A stretch of DNA of 64,000 nucleotides from Sisyra terminalis (taxonomy: Eukaryota; Arthropoda; Insecta; Neuroptera; Sisyridae). Shown here in pieces: positions 38,586-51,000 of this stretch. The first letter of the stretch is position 1, and the number at the start of each line of letters is the position of its first letter. The notes under the pieces were generated by a model, which did not search any database, was not told the DNA's origin, and worked only from the letters and a program-made list of their open reading frames with translations. The stretch lies in contig OY292276.1 of NCBI GenBank assembly GCA_958496175.1, positions 53,953,080 through 54,017,079 on the forward strand, in the 5' to 3' direction. Both the position numbers and the translations under genes were made by a program.

Positions 38586-40014
38586 ATGGAACATTCTGAT
38601 AAATTAGAGGAACAGAAGGCTATAAAGCCGAAACGAAAGTTCCATCCATGCAAGACCCCCAGATATTTTGTGGAACAAGTGGGTGAAGCCGCATGTAGAA
38701 TGGATTTGAAAATGTACAATGCCCACAGGAAAAGGGTATTGTTTTTACGATAAAAATTATTTACAATGCTATAAACGTTTCAAAACTTTCAAAAGGTGTT
38801 TTATGCGAAACCAAGTATCGATTTGACTCCCCCAAAATTGGAATCAAAAAAACTTTTTAAATCATTTGGATTTCTTTCGGATATGGCGACATTGCGTCAA
38901 ATAACGTTAGCAAATATAGATCTTGTGAAAAGAATTAATATTGTTAATCGCACTGGTGTAAGTTTATGTCTTGATACTCTATTTTTAAATGGTAACCATT
39001 GAATTTAATTAGGGAAGAATTGATTCCTTTAATCCGGCAGCCAATCATTCAATGTCTAAATGGAATGTTGTCGAACAAAGGATGCAAGAAATTTCTAGAC
39101 AGAACAAAAATATGTACAAAAGGCTTGTGAAAACTGTAATATAAAAAAATAGAATTTTCAATTGATATTCATCTCAATTACTTTTTATCGTAGAAAGCAA
39201 ATTATAGTTATGAAGACATAGAAAAAGACTGGAAGCATACTCTACAAATACTGACAGCTTCCACAAAGTTTCCTTTGTTAATTGGAAAACCAGGAAACAT
39301 TGATAAGGAGTTGCAAGAACAAGAGTCAATTGTAGGCATACCTGTTGACCCAAAAGTTGCAGCTTTAAGACCTCGGTAAAACTTGGGGGATAAAAAGGAT
39401 TAATTGCGATAAAGGTTTTTATCTAAAAGTACATTTCTTTTGTTGAAGGGTGTTTTTTGAATTTTCCATACGTACAAATTCAGGATATGTACGTTTAGGA
39501 AAAATATTTATGGAATTGTATAGCGATATCGTACCACAAACTGTCAACACATTTCTAGAACATTGCGGTACCAAGAAAGATGGTCCTACGTTTCTGAACA
39601 AATATTTCAATAAAATATTTCCAGAAGAATATTGCGAACTAGGTGAACTGCCGCTACAAATGAAGCGACCAACTTCGCTATATTTTCCAACATTTCCACA
39701 GGAAAATTTCACTTTGAAACACAACCGGACCGGTATAATTATGGCAGTAATTTAAGGATAGTAATTGATCAATTGGAAATTTTCCAGGTGTTTTATCGTT
39801 TGCTAAAAAGGGGAAAAAATCGCATAATTTACAACTTTCGATAACATTTCAAGCGTATCCTAAATTCGATAATCAAAGAGTGGCGTTTGGAAAAATATAT
39901 AAAGGGAATAAGCTGCTTTTGTCGTTGCAGGAAGTTGGGAAAGCAAATGGAGCACCATCAGAAAAAATTATCATCTCTAATTATGGTACAGTGAAAATGG
40001 AAATTAAGTTATAA
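38586..40014 (+). CDS. CFAP97-like / degenerate cyclophilin fusion protein
   Basis: Six exons: 38586-38735, 38796-38957, 39013-39135, 39194-39375, 39449-39732 and 39788-40014, in phase with GT..AG introns, give 375 residues. Residues about 46-165 (HRKRV.YAKPSIDLTPPK, RINIVNRTGGRIDSFNP, MQEISRQNKNMYKRL, YEDIEKDW) follow the pattern of CFAP97/CFAP97D ciliary proteins. Residues about 207-375 follow the cyclophilin fold: RLGKIFMELYSDIVPQTVNTF, YFNKIFPEEY, GVLSFAKKGKKS, VAFGKI, KIIISNYG. The residues equivalent to the catalytic Arg55 and His126 and to Trp121 of cyclophilin A are Lys, Arg and Lys, so isomerase activity is unlikely. An axonemal or sperm-tail scaffold role is inference from CFAP97. 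The start is the first ATG in frame; a seven-codon out-of-frame ORF overlaps it. AATAAA lies at 40046-40051. Confidence 0.78.
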
Positions 40015-40045
40015 ATTGTTACGTTTAAATATATTTCATTTGAAA

Positions 40046-40051
40046 AATAAA
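40046..40051 (+). terminator. Candidate poly(A) signal of the CFAP97/cyclophilin gene
   Basis: AATAAA 32 bp after the stop codon, the only canonical signal close by. Confidence 0.55.
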
Positions 40052-40092
40052 TATATTGTACTATACTTTGAAAAATGTTTTTTTTTTGTTAT

Positions 40093-40187
40093 TATCCGTA
40101 ACCGAGAAATATCAAAAATTTGCACGATACAAGGATTGAAACCAACACCTATCAGTGGCACCTTGATCACTCGGCCACCAGTAGGTT
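40093..40187 (-). repeat. tRNA-derived SINE-like copy
   Basis: Minus strand: TGGCCGAGTGATCAAGGTG (A box) and GGTTTCAATCC (B-box-like), followed by a tail ending in TTACGGATAAT. Three further members share the tail CGATAACGGATTT-type sequence (40262-40372, 44036-44146, 60666-60776). Confidence 0.6.
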
Positions 40188-40261
40188 AAAAAAGTTTTTT
40201 TTCATTGTTATTTACTGTCCTTTTATAACTACTAGCGTCTTTAGCGACTCTAGGTTTAATA

Positions 40262-40372
40262 AAAATCCGTAGTCGAGTAATACCAAAAGTTTACTCGATG
40301 CGAGGATCAAACCCATCACTTATCAGTTTGGGGAGCGGTCACCTTGACCACTCGACTACCAGAAAGTTTAAA
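40262..40372 (-). repeat. tRNA-derived SINE-like copy
   Basis: Minus strand: GGTAGTCGAGTGGTCAAGGTG (A box), GGGTTTGATCC (B-box-like) and the family tail with TACTCGACTACGGATTTT. It is the second copy in 300 bp, in the same orientation as the first. Confidence 0.6.
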
Positions 40373-40396
40373 ATGTTATTATTGTTGGCATATTAA

Positions 40397-41406
40397 TAAC
40401 ACTGATCAACAAAAAAACTTTTTTTCTGTGTAACAAGAAAAATTTTGGCTGATTCTGTTAGGAATAAGGTCAAGTAGAGTAGAATTAGTAGTCTAAACTT
40501 TTAGATACGAATAGTTTTATTGTAATATGATTAATTTTACTTTTCTTGAATTACAAATTATTTTAACAAAAATTAAACTTTTATCAATGTTATAATATTG
40601 GTATATGTACTTTCTTATGATTTTCTCCTTTATTTTGAGTCAGGAACGTCCCTCTGTAATCCCCAGCAATAATCTGCCAGCATAGTTGGACTCCATTTTG
40701 CCTGGTATCGTTTTTCTATGGTAAAAATGTCTTAGTGGAATCTTTCCCCGTGTTCATCACGAACGGCACCCAAGTTTGGGAGAAAAAAGTTGAAATGTGA
40801 ATGTAAAAAATGTATTTTAAAGGACATATTGCAGCCTAATGCCTTATAATTCTCTAAAAGTTCCTCGACAATAGTTTTATAGTTATTTGATCGGTGATTT
40901 CCAAGAAAATTTTCTGTGATTTTTATAAAGGATTCCTAAGCTGGTTTTTCTAGATCATCGAGTTGTTCTTTAAATATATCATCTTTTATCACTTGCCTGA
41001 TTTGAGGACTTACGAACACACCTTTAATCTTAGCGTCACTGATTTTAGGGAATTTTTCTTTTAGGTATTGAATCCAGCGCCATTTTTATCCATTGCTTTC
41101 CCAAAGTTTTTCATCAGGCCAAATTTTACATACAGAGGTGGTAAAAATATATCTTTAGGTTGGACTAATGGAGCATGTTTTACATTTTTTATTCTTGGAG
41201 TAAGAGATCGTCTAGTGCGTCAATTTTTTTTAACGAAATGGTTTTCCCTATCCCTACTGTTAATATAAAATTTTACTGATAAGTGCCGGAACACGGAAAC
41301 TAGATCTACTCAAATTAATATACATATGATTTTGTAGAGAGGTTAGGTAGATATTTCGAAATTACTGCTTACTTTTCTTGTTACAAAATTTTGTTGATCA
41401 GTGTAA
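40397..41406 (-). mobile_element. 1-kb TIR DNA transposon with 3-bp TAA duplication
   Basis: The element 40400-41403 begins CACTGATCAACAAAA and ends in the inverse TTTTGTTGATCAGTG; a second inverted block AACAAGAAAA extends the terminal repeats to about 40 bp. TAA flanks both ends (40397-40399, 41404-41406). It contains a decayed minus-strand ORF (listed separately). CACTG termini with a 3-bp duplication recall CACTA-like elements, but the superfamily is not established. Confidence 0.7.
40625..41190 (-). pseudogene. Decayed transposon ORF (HGERFHxDI family)
   Basis: Minus-strand translation, with one frameshift near 41070 and two stops, gives about 185 codons with the landmarks LPPLYVKFGLMKNFGKAMDK, FPKISDAKIKGVFVSPQIR, NYKALGCNMSFKIHFLHSH, LGAVRDEHGERFH and EKRYQAKWSPTMLADYCWGL. 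I recall this as a dispersed uncharacterised protein family repeated in many arthropod genomes. Its enclosure by terminal inverted repeats here suggests it is part of a transposon-encoded protein. Confidence 0.6.
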
Positions 41407-41439
41407 TTAATTGATTAAGATGAAAGCAGTTAATTCTTA

Positions 41440-41660
41440 AGAAAAGAATCTTCGGATCATACTTTTTGGCTACTAAACTTAGATTGATCCAATGTTCATT
41501 CATTCTTTCCAAGTATTTTTCGTTGAACTTTTTTATCTCCTATTTTACCATTGGCGTTTCCATATCCTCATGTATTTTGTTGTTAACATAGTGGGAAATA
41601 TTGATCATTTGTTGCAGCGTTTTTAACTGTAACCTGCTAAAATATGTTGGAATTGGAAGC
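41440..41660 (-). pseudogene. Possible Jockey-like LINE C-terminal relic
   Basis: On the minus strand one frame reads HYVNNKIHEDMETPMVK, stop, EIKKFNEKYLERMNEHW. This resembles the C-terminal tail of Jockey-clade reverse transcriptase proteins (pattern N-I-L-IPTV-EI-KY-L-HPN). No reverse transcriptase core is present nearby. Weak evidence, based on pattern only. Confidence 0.35.
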
Positions 41661-41975
41661 AGTTCTCCAGAGACTACATATTTTCATACCAACTTTAGCA
41701 AGACTTTGTAAGCCAGGAATTTATTTTCCGAGGAAAGAATGGATGACTTCGAAATCAACCAAGTAATTCTTGATGGAGAATTTTTTATGATTTTTATTAC
41801 TAATCGATTTTAAATTAAACAAAAAAAAGAAGATAAAGTTACTTTTTATTAATCAAAAGGTTGATAACAGAATTAAAGATAACAGTTTCGATTTCTTAGG
41901 CTTATTTTAAAAAAAAAACATAAAATCCTTATCATATTTTACAAAGGTTTTAGTTTTCAAACTGTTGAAATGTAG

Positions 41976-42993
41976 CTCTATATCAGGACTTCTTAAACTT
42001 TTGTAATTCCCGACTTTATGATTGCGAGTTTCTTAACGACCCCAACAAATATAAAAGAAAAATAAATTAATATTTTTTGATGATATATTTATTAAGTAAC
42101 AATATACATATGCATATGAAAATATATAAATTTAGAATTCGTTTTAAAACATATGAAAATCTAAAATTGGAATTTGCCCAAAATGTTATAGAAATGTTTT
42201 TATTATAGTTTCAAGAACAAAAGTGGATTCTGACCGTCTTAATTCTCTCGGACATATCCAAGTAGTTGCGTGGTAAATATTAAATTAAAGTTTACGTGAA
42301 AAATTTAATGAGATGGATGTGCCTGTTTTTTATTGCATAACAAATCAAATCTTGGTGTAATGTTTGAAACTGCTGGACGTAAGACCTCATCAACATTTTT
42401 TATCGCTGAATGGATATTGGGATTTAATGTGTGTTAAAGCTGAGAAAGTAACTTCACATAAATATGTGGTGTTGAATGGTAGAAGTACATTTAACGCCAT
42501 ATCGGCGATTGTGGGAAATTCAGTTCTAGTTCCGATCCAGAATTCAGTCAAGGGCTTTTTTTGGAATTGTTGTTTTAAGTTTGAGTCACACGAAAGCTCA
42601 GCAAATTCCTCTTGAGCTTTAAGTGGCAGATGATCAATCTCACTTAAGCCAATCCAAAACGGCTTTTGAATCCAAACTATTTTTTGTAAATCAATATTTA
42701 ATATAAAATATGTCCGGAACTGTGTTTCTAGTGCTTTTAAGTGATCTACAATAGTTTCTGCAATAAAAGTTTTACAATGGATTTTCTCAACTACAAAATT
42801 GTCGACACTGGAAAACATTTCGAACGTATTTTTTCGACCCTACTTTTCCAAATGCTGATCTTTATAACAATAATTTTACAAGTTAAAACACATTTTTTGT
42901 TAGATTGTATTTTTATCACTCGCGACCCCATAATTTTGCTACGGGACCCCAAATGGGGTCGCGACCCATAGTTGGAGGAGCCCTGCTCTATAT
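41976..42993 (-). mobile_element. Internally deleted hAT transposon with exact 8-bp duplication
   Basis: The element 41984-42985 is flanked by CTCTATAT (41976-41983 and 42986-42993). The right end read inward begins CAGGGCTCCTCCAACTATGG and the left CAGGACTTCTTAAACTTTTG, matching hAT-type CAGNG termini; GGGTCGCGACCC follows. It encloses the C-terminal part of a transposase on the minus strand. Confidence 0.9.
42305..42818 (-). pseudogene. hAT transposase C-terminal fragment (ZBED/Charlie-type)
   Basis: The minus-strand frame from 42818 carries the hAT dimerisation domain signature FPTIADMALNVLLPFNTTYLCEVTFSALTHIKS, and after a frameshift near 42400 the C-terminus VDEVLRPAVSNITPRFDLL with a stop at 42305-42307. 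This matches ZBED5/FAM200-like hAT transposases, in which this region ends in a similar LRPALS.I.PR segment. The catalytic core is missing, so the copy is non-autonomous. Confidence 0.85.
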
Positions 42994-43049
42994 GATATCC
43001 CTGTCGAAATACATGATACTATTTTCTGGATTTTTATTATTTTTTTGAT

Positions 43050-44150
43050 AAAACAAAATCTTTTCTTTAGTTTAAATTATTTGATTTATTTTAAAAAAAC
43101 GCTTAAGAATATCGCAAATAAGAATGTTTTAAACTTCGATCGATTTTTTTTAAATAATTTTAAATTTTGTCACTTATTGAATAATTGTTTTCAATCCTGA
43201 AAAGCTTAATTTTTTCGGCCTTAAGAGCTTTGCAAAGAAGGACTGTAAGGAATTATAATCTAATAAAAAAATTATGCATTCGAGGTTTGATAAAGATTGT
43301 TTTATTATCGTTTGGCACATTGTTACGAACCCGATACTGTATTTTGTTCCAAAATCATCCCTTATTTAACGACGTTACAAGCGATTGAAGTTTGGATGGT
43401 TTGATGATTTCTTCGGGCACTTTGATGGCCAATTTCATTCCTTAAACGTGGTTGGTTTTCGAAAAAAATTGCCCAGCATGTACTGATGAACTTATACTTT
43501 CGATTGGCATCCTAAAAAAAATAACTGAAATTTGACGATTTTTGTAAAAAATCAATGATGGTTAACCCACGTTTTTTTTGACGAACAATGACTGTGTTTC
43601 GAAATCGATAAAGATTGTTATAATATCGTTAAATACATTGTTACGAATCCAAAACTGCACTTTGTTCGAAAATCACCCCATATTTAACGATATTATAAGC
43701 CTTTGAAGTTTGGTAGGGTTTGACAATTTCCTCTTCGACTTTGATGGTCGATTTCATCCCTCAAACGTGCTTAGATTTTGGAAAAACTTTCACAGCATGT
43801 ACTGATAGTTTCGATTGGCATCTTAAAAAAAAATTTTGAAATTTGGCAATTTTCGTGAAATACCAACGATGGTTAACCTACCTTTTTTTTTTTTTGGTGG
43901 AAAAAGTTTGTGTTCCGAATTTGATAAAGATTGTTATATTATCGTTTGATACATTGTTACGAACCCGAAACTGTACTTTAATCGAAAATTATCCCTTATT
44001 TAACGATGTTACATGAAATTTTACCGACTCTAGGGTCAATTAAATCCGTTATCGAGAAATATTGAAAATTTGCACGATAAGCGAATCGAACCCAAAACCT
44101 ATTAGTTTTGGAGTGCTCACCTAGACCATTCGGCTACCAGTAGGTAGTGT
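43050..44150 (+). repeat. Tandem ~310-bp repeat block plus SINE head (block A)
   Basis: Three units of the GGTTAACC repeat (landmarks at 43561 and 43872, spacing 311 bp, plus a more decayed first unit) are followed by a tRNA-derived copy at 44036-44146 with TAGCCGAATGG (A box) and GGTTCGATTC (B box) on the minus strand. The whole block is nearly identical to 59676-60780. Confidence 0.8.
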
Positions 44151-44399
44151 ATATCATAATATACATTTTCATTCTTTAAGCATATCTAAATAAACACTCC
44201 TCACACATCTCTAAGTAAGAAGACTTGTAAAATTTCAACAAAACTCAAAATTTCCTCCGCATAGTAGAAGATTCAAAATTCAGGATAATCCATTCATCCC
44301 AACAAAAATCTAAGTCCTGATGTGTTACAGGTATGTACTCTTTTCCTCACCACCCTCGGGGTAGAGCACTAGGCGCGTTTTTTTTAATGTGGTGTCCCC

Positions 44400-45060
44400 A
44401 TGTAGGCCTAATCCACACCCCTAAAGACAAAAACATTTCCCACTATGCAAATTATACATTTCGGACCAAACATTTCAACATTCAAACTGTTAAGATCCCA
44501 AAGAACATAACATTCCGAACAGCAAACGTTTGCCCATGCAAAACATGAATGCGTTCTTTGAGTTTGCCATCAATGGGAAATCCAAACAAATTACGTAGAA
44601 CAATGCTTGGTTCGCCTTGCATAATTAACATAGGTCCCTAAGAAAAAAAAATCTAACACTTGTTTGTTGATACCACAAAACCAAGAAAAAATAAACTTCA
44701 TTTTGCAAATTATACATTTCCAGTCAAACATTATTCAGGCAAATTACCAAGATCCCAAAGGACATAACATTACCAAAAGCAAACGTTTGCAAATGCAAAT
44801 CATGAATGCAATTCTTGTAGTTTTGTCATCAGTGGGATATCAAGGCAATTTACATAGAATGCTGCTTGTCTTCAACCTGCATAATTTAACAATTCCCTCA
44901 AACTAATAAATTTCAAGCTAATTCCTAGTCCTAAAATGAAAAAATTCCTAACACTAGACTGATGAAAAGAATAAAAAATCAAACAATAATATAATTATGT
45001 CACTTATACTTTTCTAGCCAAACATTATTCAGGTAATTGCTATGTTCCCAAAGGACAAAA
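44400..45060 (+). repeat. Diverged left-edge monomers of the 288-bp satellite
   Basis: Two monomers, recognisable by GCAAACGTTTGC at 44522 and 44779 and by ATTATACATTTC, AAACATGAATGC and GTGGGATATCAA, differ widely from the homogenised core. They grade into the main array, as expected for satellite edges. Confidence 0.85.
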
Positions 45061-48000
45061 CATTTCCAATTGCAAACGTTTGCAAGTGCAAAACATGAAT
45101 GCAATTTCTGGAGTTTTGTCATCAGTGGGATATCAAAGCAATTTGCGTAGAATATTGCTTGCCATCGAACTGCATAATTTTTACAATGTCCTAAAACTAA
45201 TGTCCAGTATAATCCCAAGTCCTGCAAAAAAAAAATTCCTGATACTGGACTGATGGAAAGAAAAATTAAGTCTAATATCATTATGTCCATCATACATTTC
45301 TAGCCAAACATTATTCAGGCAAATTACCAAGATCCCAAAGGACAAAACATTTCCAATTGCAAACGTTTGCAAGTGCAAAACATGAATGCAATTTCTGGAG
45401 TTTTGTCATCAGTGGGATATCAAAGCAATTTGCGTAGAATATTGCTTGCCATCGAACTGCATAGTTTTCACAATGTCCCTAAACTAATGTCCAGTATAAT
45501 CCCAAGTCCTGCAAAAAATAAAATTCCTGACACTGGACTGATGGAAAGAAAAATTAAGTCTAATATCATTATGTCCATCATACATTTCTAGCCAAACATT
45601 ATTCAGGCAAATTACCAAGATCCCAAAGGACAAAACATTTCCAATTGCAAACATTTGCAAGTGCAAAACATGAATGCAATTTCTGGAGTTTTGTCATCAG
45701 TGGGATATCAAAGCAATTTGTGTAGAATATTGCTTGCCATCGAACTGCATAATTTTCACAATGTCCCTAAACTAATGTCCAGTATAATCCCAAGTCCTGC
45801 AAAAAATAAAATTCCTGACACTGGACTGATGGAAAGAAAAATTAAGTCTAATATCATTATGTCCATCATACATTTCTAGCCAAACATTATTCAGGCAAAT
45901 TACCAAGATCCCAAAGGACAAAACATTTCCAATTGCAAACGTTTGCAAGTGCAAAACAAGAATGCAATTTCTGGAGTTTTGTCATCAGTGGGATATCAAA
46001 GCAATTTGCGTTGAATATTGCTTGCCATCGAACTGCATAATTTTCACAATGTCCTAAAACTAAAGTCCAGTATAATCCCAAGTCCTGCAAAAAATAAAAT
46101 TCCTGACACTGGACTGATGGAAAGAAAAATTAAGTCTAATATCATTATGTCCATCATACATTTCTAGCCAAACATTATTCAGGCAAATTACCAAGATCCC
46201 AAAGGACAAAACATTTCCAATTGCAAACATTTGCAAGTGCAAAACATGAATGCAATTTCTGGAGTTTTGTCATCAGTGGGATATCAAAGCAATTTGTGTA
46301 GAATATTGCTTGCCATCGAACTGCATAATTTTCACAATGTCCCTAAACTAATGTCCAGTATAATCCCAAGTCCTGCAAAAAATAAAATTCCTGACACTGG
46401 ACTGATGGAAAGAAAAATTAAGTCTAATATCATTATGTCCATCATACATTTCTAGCCAAACATTATTCAGGCAAATTACCAAGATCCCAAAGGACAAAAC
46501 ATTTCCAATTGCAAACGTTTGCAAGTGCAAAACATGAATGCAATTTCTGGAGTTTTGTCATCAGTGGGATATCAAAGCAATTTGCGTAGAATATTGCTTG
46601 CCATCGAACTGCATAATTTTTACAATGTCCTAAAACTAATGTCCAGTATAATCCCAAGTCCTGCAAAAAAAAAAATTCCTGATACTGGACTGATGGAAAG
46701 AAAAATTAAGTCTAATATCATTATGTCCATCATACATTTCTAGCCAAACATTATTCAGGCAAATTACCAAGATCTCAAAGGACAAAACATTTCCAATTGC
46801 AAACGTTTGCAAGTGCAAAACATGAATGCAATTTCTGGAGTTTTGTCATCAGTGGGATATCAAAGCAATTTGCGTTGAATATTGCTTGCCATCGAACTGC
46901 ATAATTTTTACAATGTCCTAAAACTAATGTCCAGTATAATCCCAAGTCCTGCAAAAAAAAAATTCCTGATACTGGACTGATGGAAAGAAAAATTAAGTCT
47001 AATATCATTATGTCCATCATACATTTCTAGCCAAACATTATTCAGGCAAATTACCAAGATCCCAAAGGACAAAACATTTCCAATTGCAAACGTTTGCAAG
47101 TGCAAAACATGAATGCAATTTCTGGAGTTTTGTCATCAGTGGGATATCAAAGCAATTTGCGTAGAATATTGCTTGCCATCGAACTGCATAGTTTTCACAA
47201 TGTCCCTAAACTAATGTCCAGTATAATCCCAAGTCCTGCAAAAAATAAAATTCCTGACACTGGACTGATGGAAAGAAAAATTAAGTCTAATATCATTATG
47301 TCCATCATACATTTCTAGCCAAACATTATTCAGGCAAATTACCAAGATCCCAAAGGACAAAACATTTCCAATTGCAAACATTTGCAAGTGCAAAACATGA
47401 ATGCAATTTCTGGAGTTTTGTCATCAGTGGGATATCAAAGCAATTTGTGTAGAATATTGCTTGCCATCGAACTGCATAATTTTCACAATGTCCCTAAACT
47501 AATGTCCAGTATAATCCCAAGTCCTGCAAAAAATAAAATTCCTGACACTGGACTGATGGAAAGAAAAATTAAGTCTAATATCATTATGTCCATCATACAT
47601 TTCTAGCCAAACATTATTCAGGCAAATTACCAAGATCCCAAAGGACAAAACATTTCCAATTGCAAACGTTTGCAAGTGCAAAACAAGAATGCAATTTCTG
47701 GAGTTTTGTCATCAGTGGGATATCAAAGCAATTTGCGTTGAATATTGCTTGCCATCGAACTGCATAATTTTCACAATGTCCTAAAACTAAAGTCCAGTAT
47801 AATCCCAAGTCCTGCAAAAAATAAAATTCCTGACACTGGACTGATGGAAAGAAAAATTAAGTCTAATATCATTATGTCCATCATACATTTCTAGCCAAAC
47901 ATTATTCAGGCAAATTACCAAGATCCCAAAGGACAAAACATTTCCAATTGCAAACATTTGCAAGTGCAAAACATGAATGCAATTTCTGGAGTTTTGTCAT

Positions 48001-51000
48001 CAGTGGGATATCAAAGCAATTTGTGTAGAATATTGCTTGCCATCGAACTGCATAATTTTCACAATGTCCCTAAACTAATGTCCAGTATAATCCCAAGTCC
48101 TGCAAAAAATAAAATTCCTGACACTGGACTGATGGAAAGAAAAATTAAGTCTAATATCATTATGTCCATCATACATTTCTAGCCAAACATTATTCAGGCA
48201 AATTACCAAGATCCCAAAGGACAAAACATTTCCAATTGCAAACGTTTGCAAGTGCAAAACATGAATGCAATTTCTGGAGTTTTGTCATCAGTGGGATATC
48301 AAAGCAATTTGCGTAGAATATTGCTTGCCATCGAACTGCATAATTTTTACAATGTCCTAAAACTAATGTCCAGTATAATCCCAAGTCCTGCAAAAAAAAA
48401 AATTCCTGATACTGGACTGATGGAAAGAAAAATTAAGTCTAATATCATTATGTCCATCATACATTTCTAGCCAAACATTATTCAGGCAAATTACCAAGAT
48501 CTCAAAGGACAAAACATTTCCAATTGCAAACGTTTGCAAGTGCAAAACATGAATGCAATTTCTGGAGTTTTGTCATCAGTGGGATATCAAAGCAATTTGC
48601 GTTGAATATTGCTTGCCATCGAACTGCATAATTTTTACAATGTCCTAAAACTAATGTCCAGTATAATCCCAAGTCCTGCAAAAAAAAAATTCCTGATACT
48701 GGACTGATGGAAAGAAAAATTAAGTCTAATATCATTATGTCCATCATACATTTCTAGCCAAACATTATTCAGGCAAATTACCAAGATCTCAAAGGACAAA
48801 ACATTTCCAATTGCAAACGTTTGCAAGTGCAAAACATGAATGCAATTTCTGGAGTTTTGTCATCAGTGGGATATCAAAGCAATTTGCGTAGAATATTGCT
48901 TGCCATCGAACTGCATAGTTTTCACAATGTCCCTAAACTAATGTCCAGTATAATCCCAAGTCCTGCAAAAAATAAAATTCCTGACACTGGACTGATGGAA
49001 AGAAAAATTAAGTCTAATATCATTATGTCCATCATACATTTCTAGCCAAACATTATTCAGGCAAATTACCAAGATCCCAAAGGACAAAACATTTCCAATT
49101 GCAAACGTTTGCAAGTGCAAAACAAGAATGCAATTTCTGGAGTTTTGTCATCAGTGGGATATCAAAGCAATTTGCGTTGAATATTGCTTGCCATCGAACT
49201 GCATAATTTTCACAATGTCCTAAAACTAAAGTCCAGTATAATCCCAAGTCCTGCAAAAAATAAAATTCCTGACACTGGACTGATGGAAAGAAAAATTAAG
49301 TCTAATATCATTATGTCCATCATACATTTCTAGCCAAACATTATTCAGGCAAATTACCAAGATCCCAAAGGACAAAACATTTCCAATTGCAAACATTTGC
49401 AAGTGCAAAACATGAATGCAATTTCTGGAGTTTTGTCATCAGTGGGATATCAAAGCAATTTGTGTAGAATATTGCTTGCCATCGAACTGCATAATTTTCA
49501 CAATGTCCCTAAACTAATGTCCAGTATAATCCCAAGTCCTGCAAAAAATAAAATTCCTGACACTGGACTGATGGAAAGAAAAATTAAGTCTAATATCATT
49601 ATGTCCATCATACATTTCTAGCCAAACATTATTCAGGCAAATTACCAAGATCCCAAAGGACAAAACATTTCCAAATGCAAACGTTTGCAAGTGCAAAACA
49701 TGAATGCAATTTCTGTAGTTTTGTCATCAGTGGGATATCAAAGCAATTTGTGTAGAATATTGCTTGCCATCGAACTGCATAATTTTCACAATGTCCCTAA
49801 ACTAATGTCCAGTATAATCCCAAGTCCTGCAAAAAATAAAATTCCTGACACTGGACTGATGGAAAGAAAAATTAAGTCTAATATCATTATGTCCATCATA
49901 CATTTCTAGCCAAACATTATTCAGGCAAATTACCAAGATCCCAAAAGACAAAACATTTCCAAATGCAAACGTTTGCAAGTGCAAAACATGAATGCAATTT
50001 CTGGAGTTTTGTCATCAGTGGGATATCAAAGCAATTTGCGTAGAATATTGCTTGCCATCGAACTGCATAATTTTCACAATGTCCCTAAACTAATGTCCAG
50101 TATAATCCCAAGTCCTGCAAAAAATAAAATTCCTGACACTGGACTGATGGAAAGAAAAATTAAGTCTAATATCATTATGTCCATCATACATTTCTAGCCA
50201 AACATTATTCAGGCAAATTACCAAGATCCCAAAGGACAAAACATTTCCAATTGCAAACGTTTGCAAGTGCAAAACATGAATGCAATTTCTGTAGTTTTGT
50301 CATCAGTGGGATATCAAAGCAATTTGTGTAGAATATTGCTTGCCATCGAACTGCATAATTTTCACAATGTCCCTAAACTAATGTCCAGTATAATCCCAAG
50401 TCCTGCAAAAAATAAAATTCCTGACACTGGACTGATGGAAAGAAAAATTAAGTCTAATATCATTATGTCCATCATACATTTCTAGCCAAACATTATTCAG
50501 GCAAATTACCAAGATCCCAAAAGACAAAACATTTCCAAATGCAAACGTTTGCAAGTGCAAAACATGAATGCAATTTCTGGAGTTTTGTCATCAGTGGGAT
50601 ATCAAGCAATTTGCGTAGAATATTGCTTGCCATCGAACTGCATAATTTTCACAATGTCCCTAAACTAATGTCCAGTATAATCCCAAGTCCTGCAAAAAAT
50701 AAAATTCCTGACACTGGACTGATGGAAAGAAAAATTAAGTCTAATATCATTATGTCCATCATACATTTCTAGCCAAACATTATTCAGGCAAATTACCAAG
50801 ATCCCAAAGGACAAAACTTTTCCAATTGCAAACGTTTGCAAGTGCAAAACATGAATGCAATTTCTGGAGTTTTGTCATCAGTGGGATATCAAAGCAATTT
50901 GCGTAGAATATTGCTTGCCATCGAACTGCATAATTTTTACAATGTCCTAAAACTAATGTCCAGTATAATCCCAAGTCCTGCAAAAAAAAAAATTCCTGAT

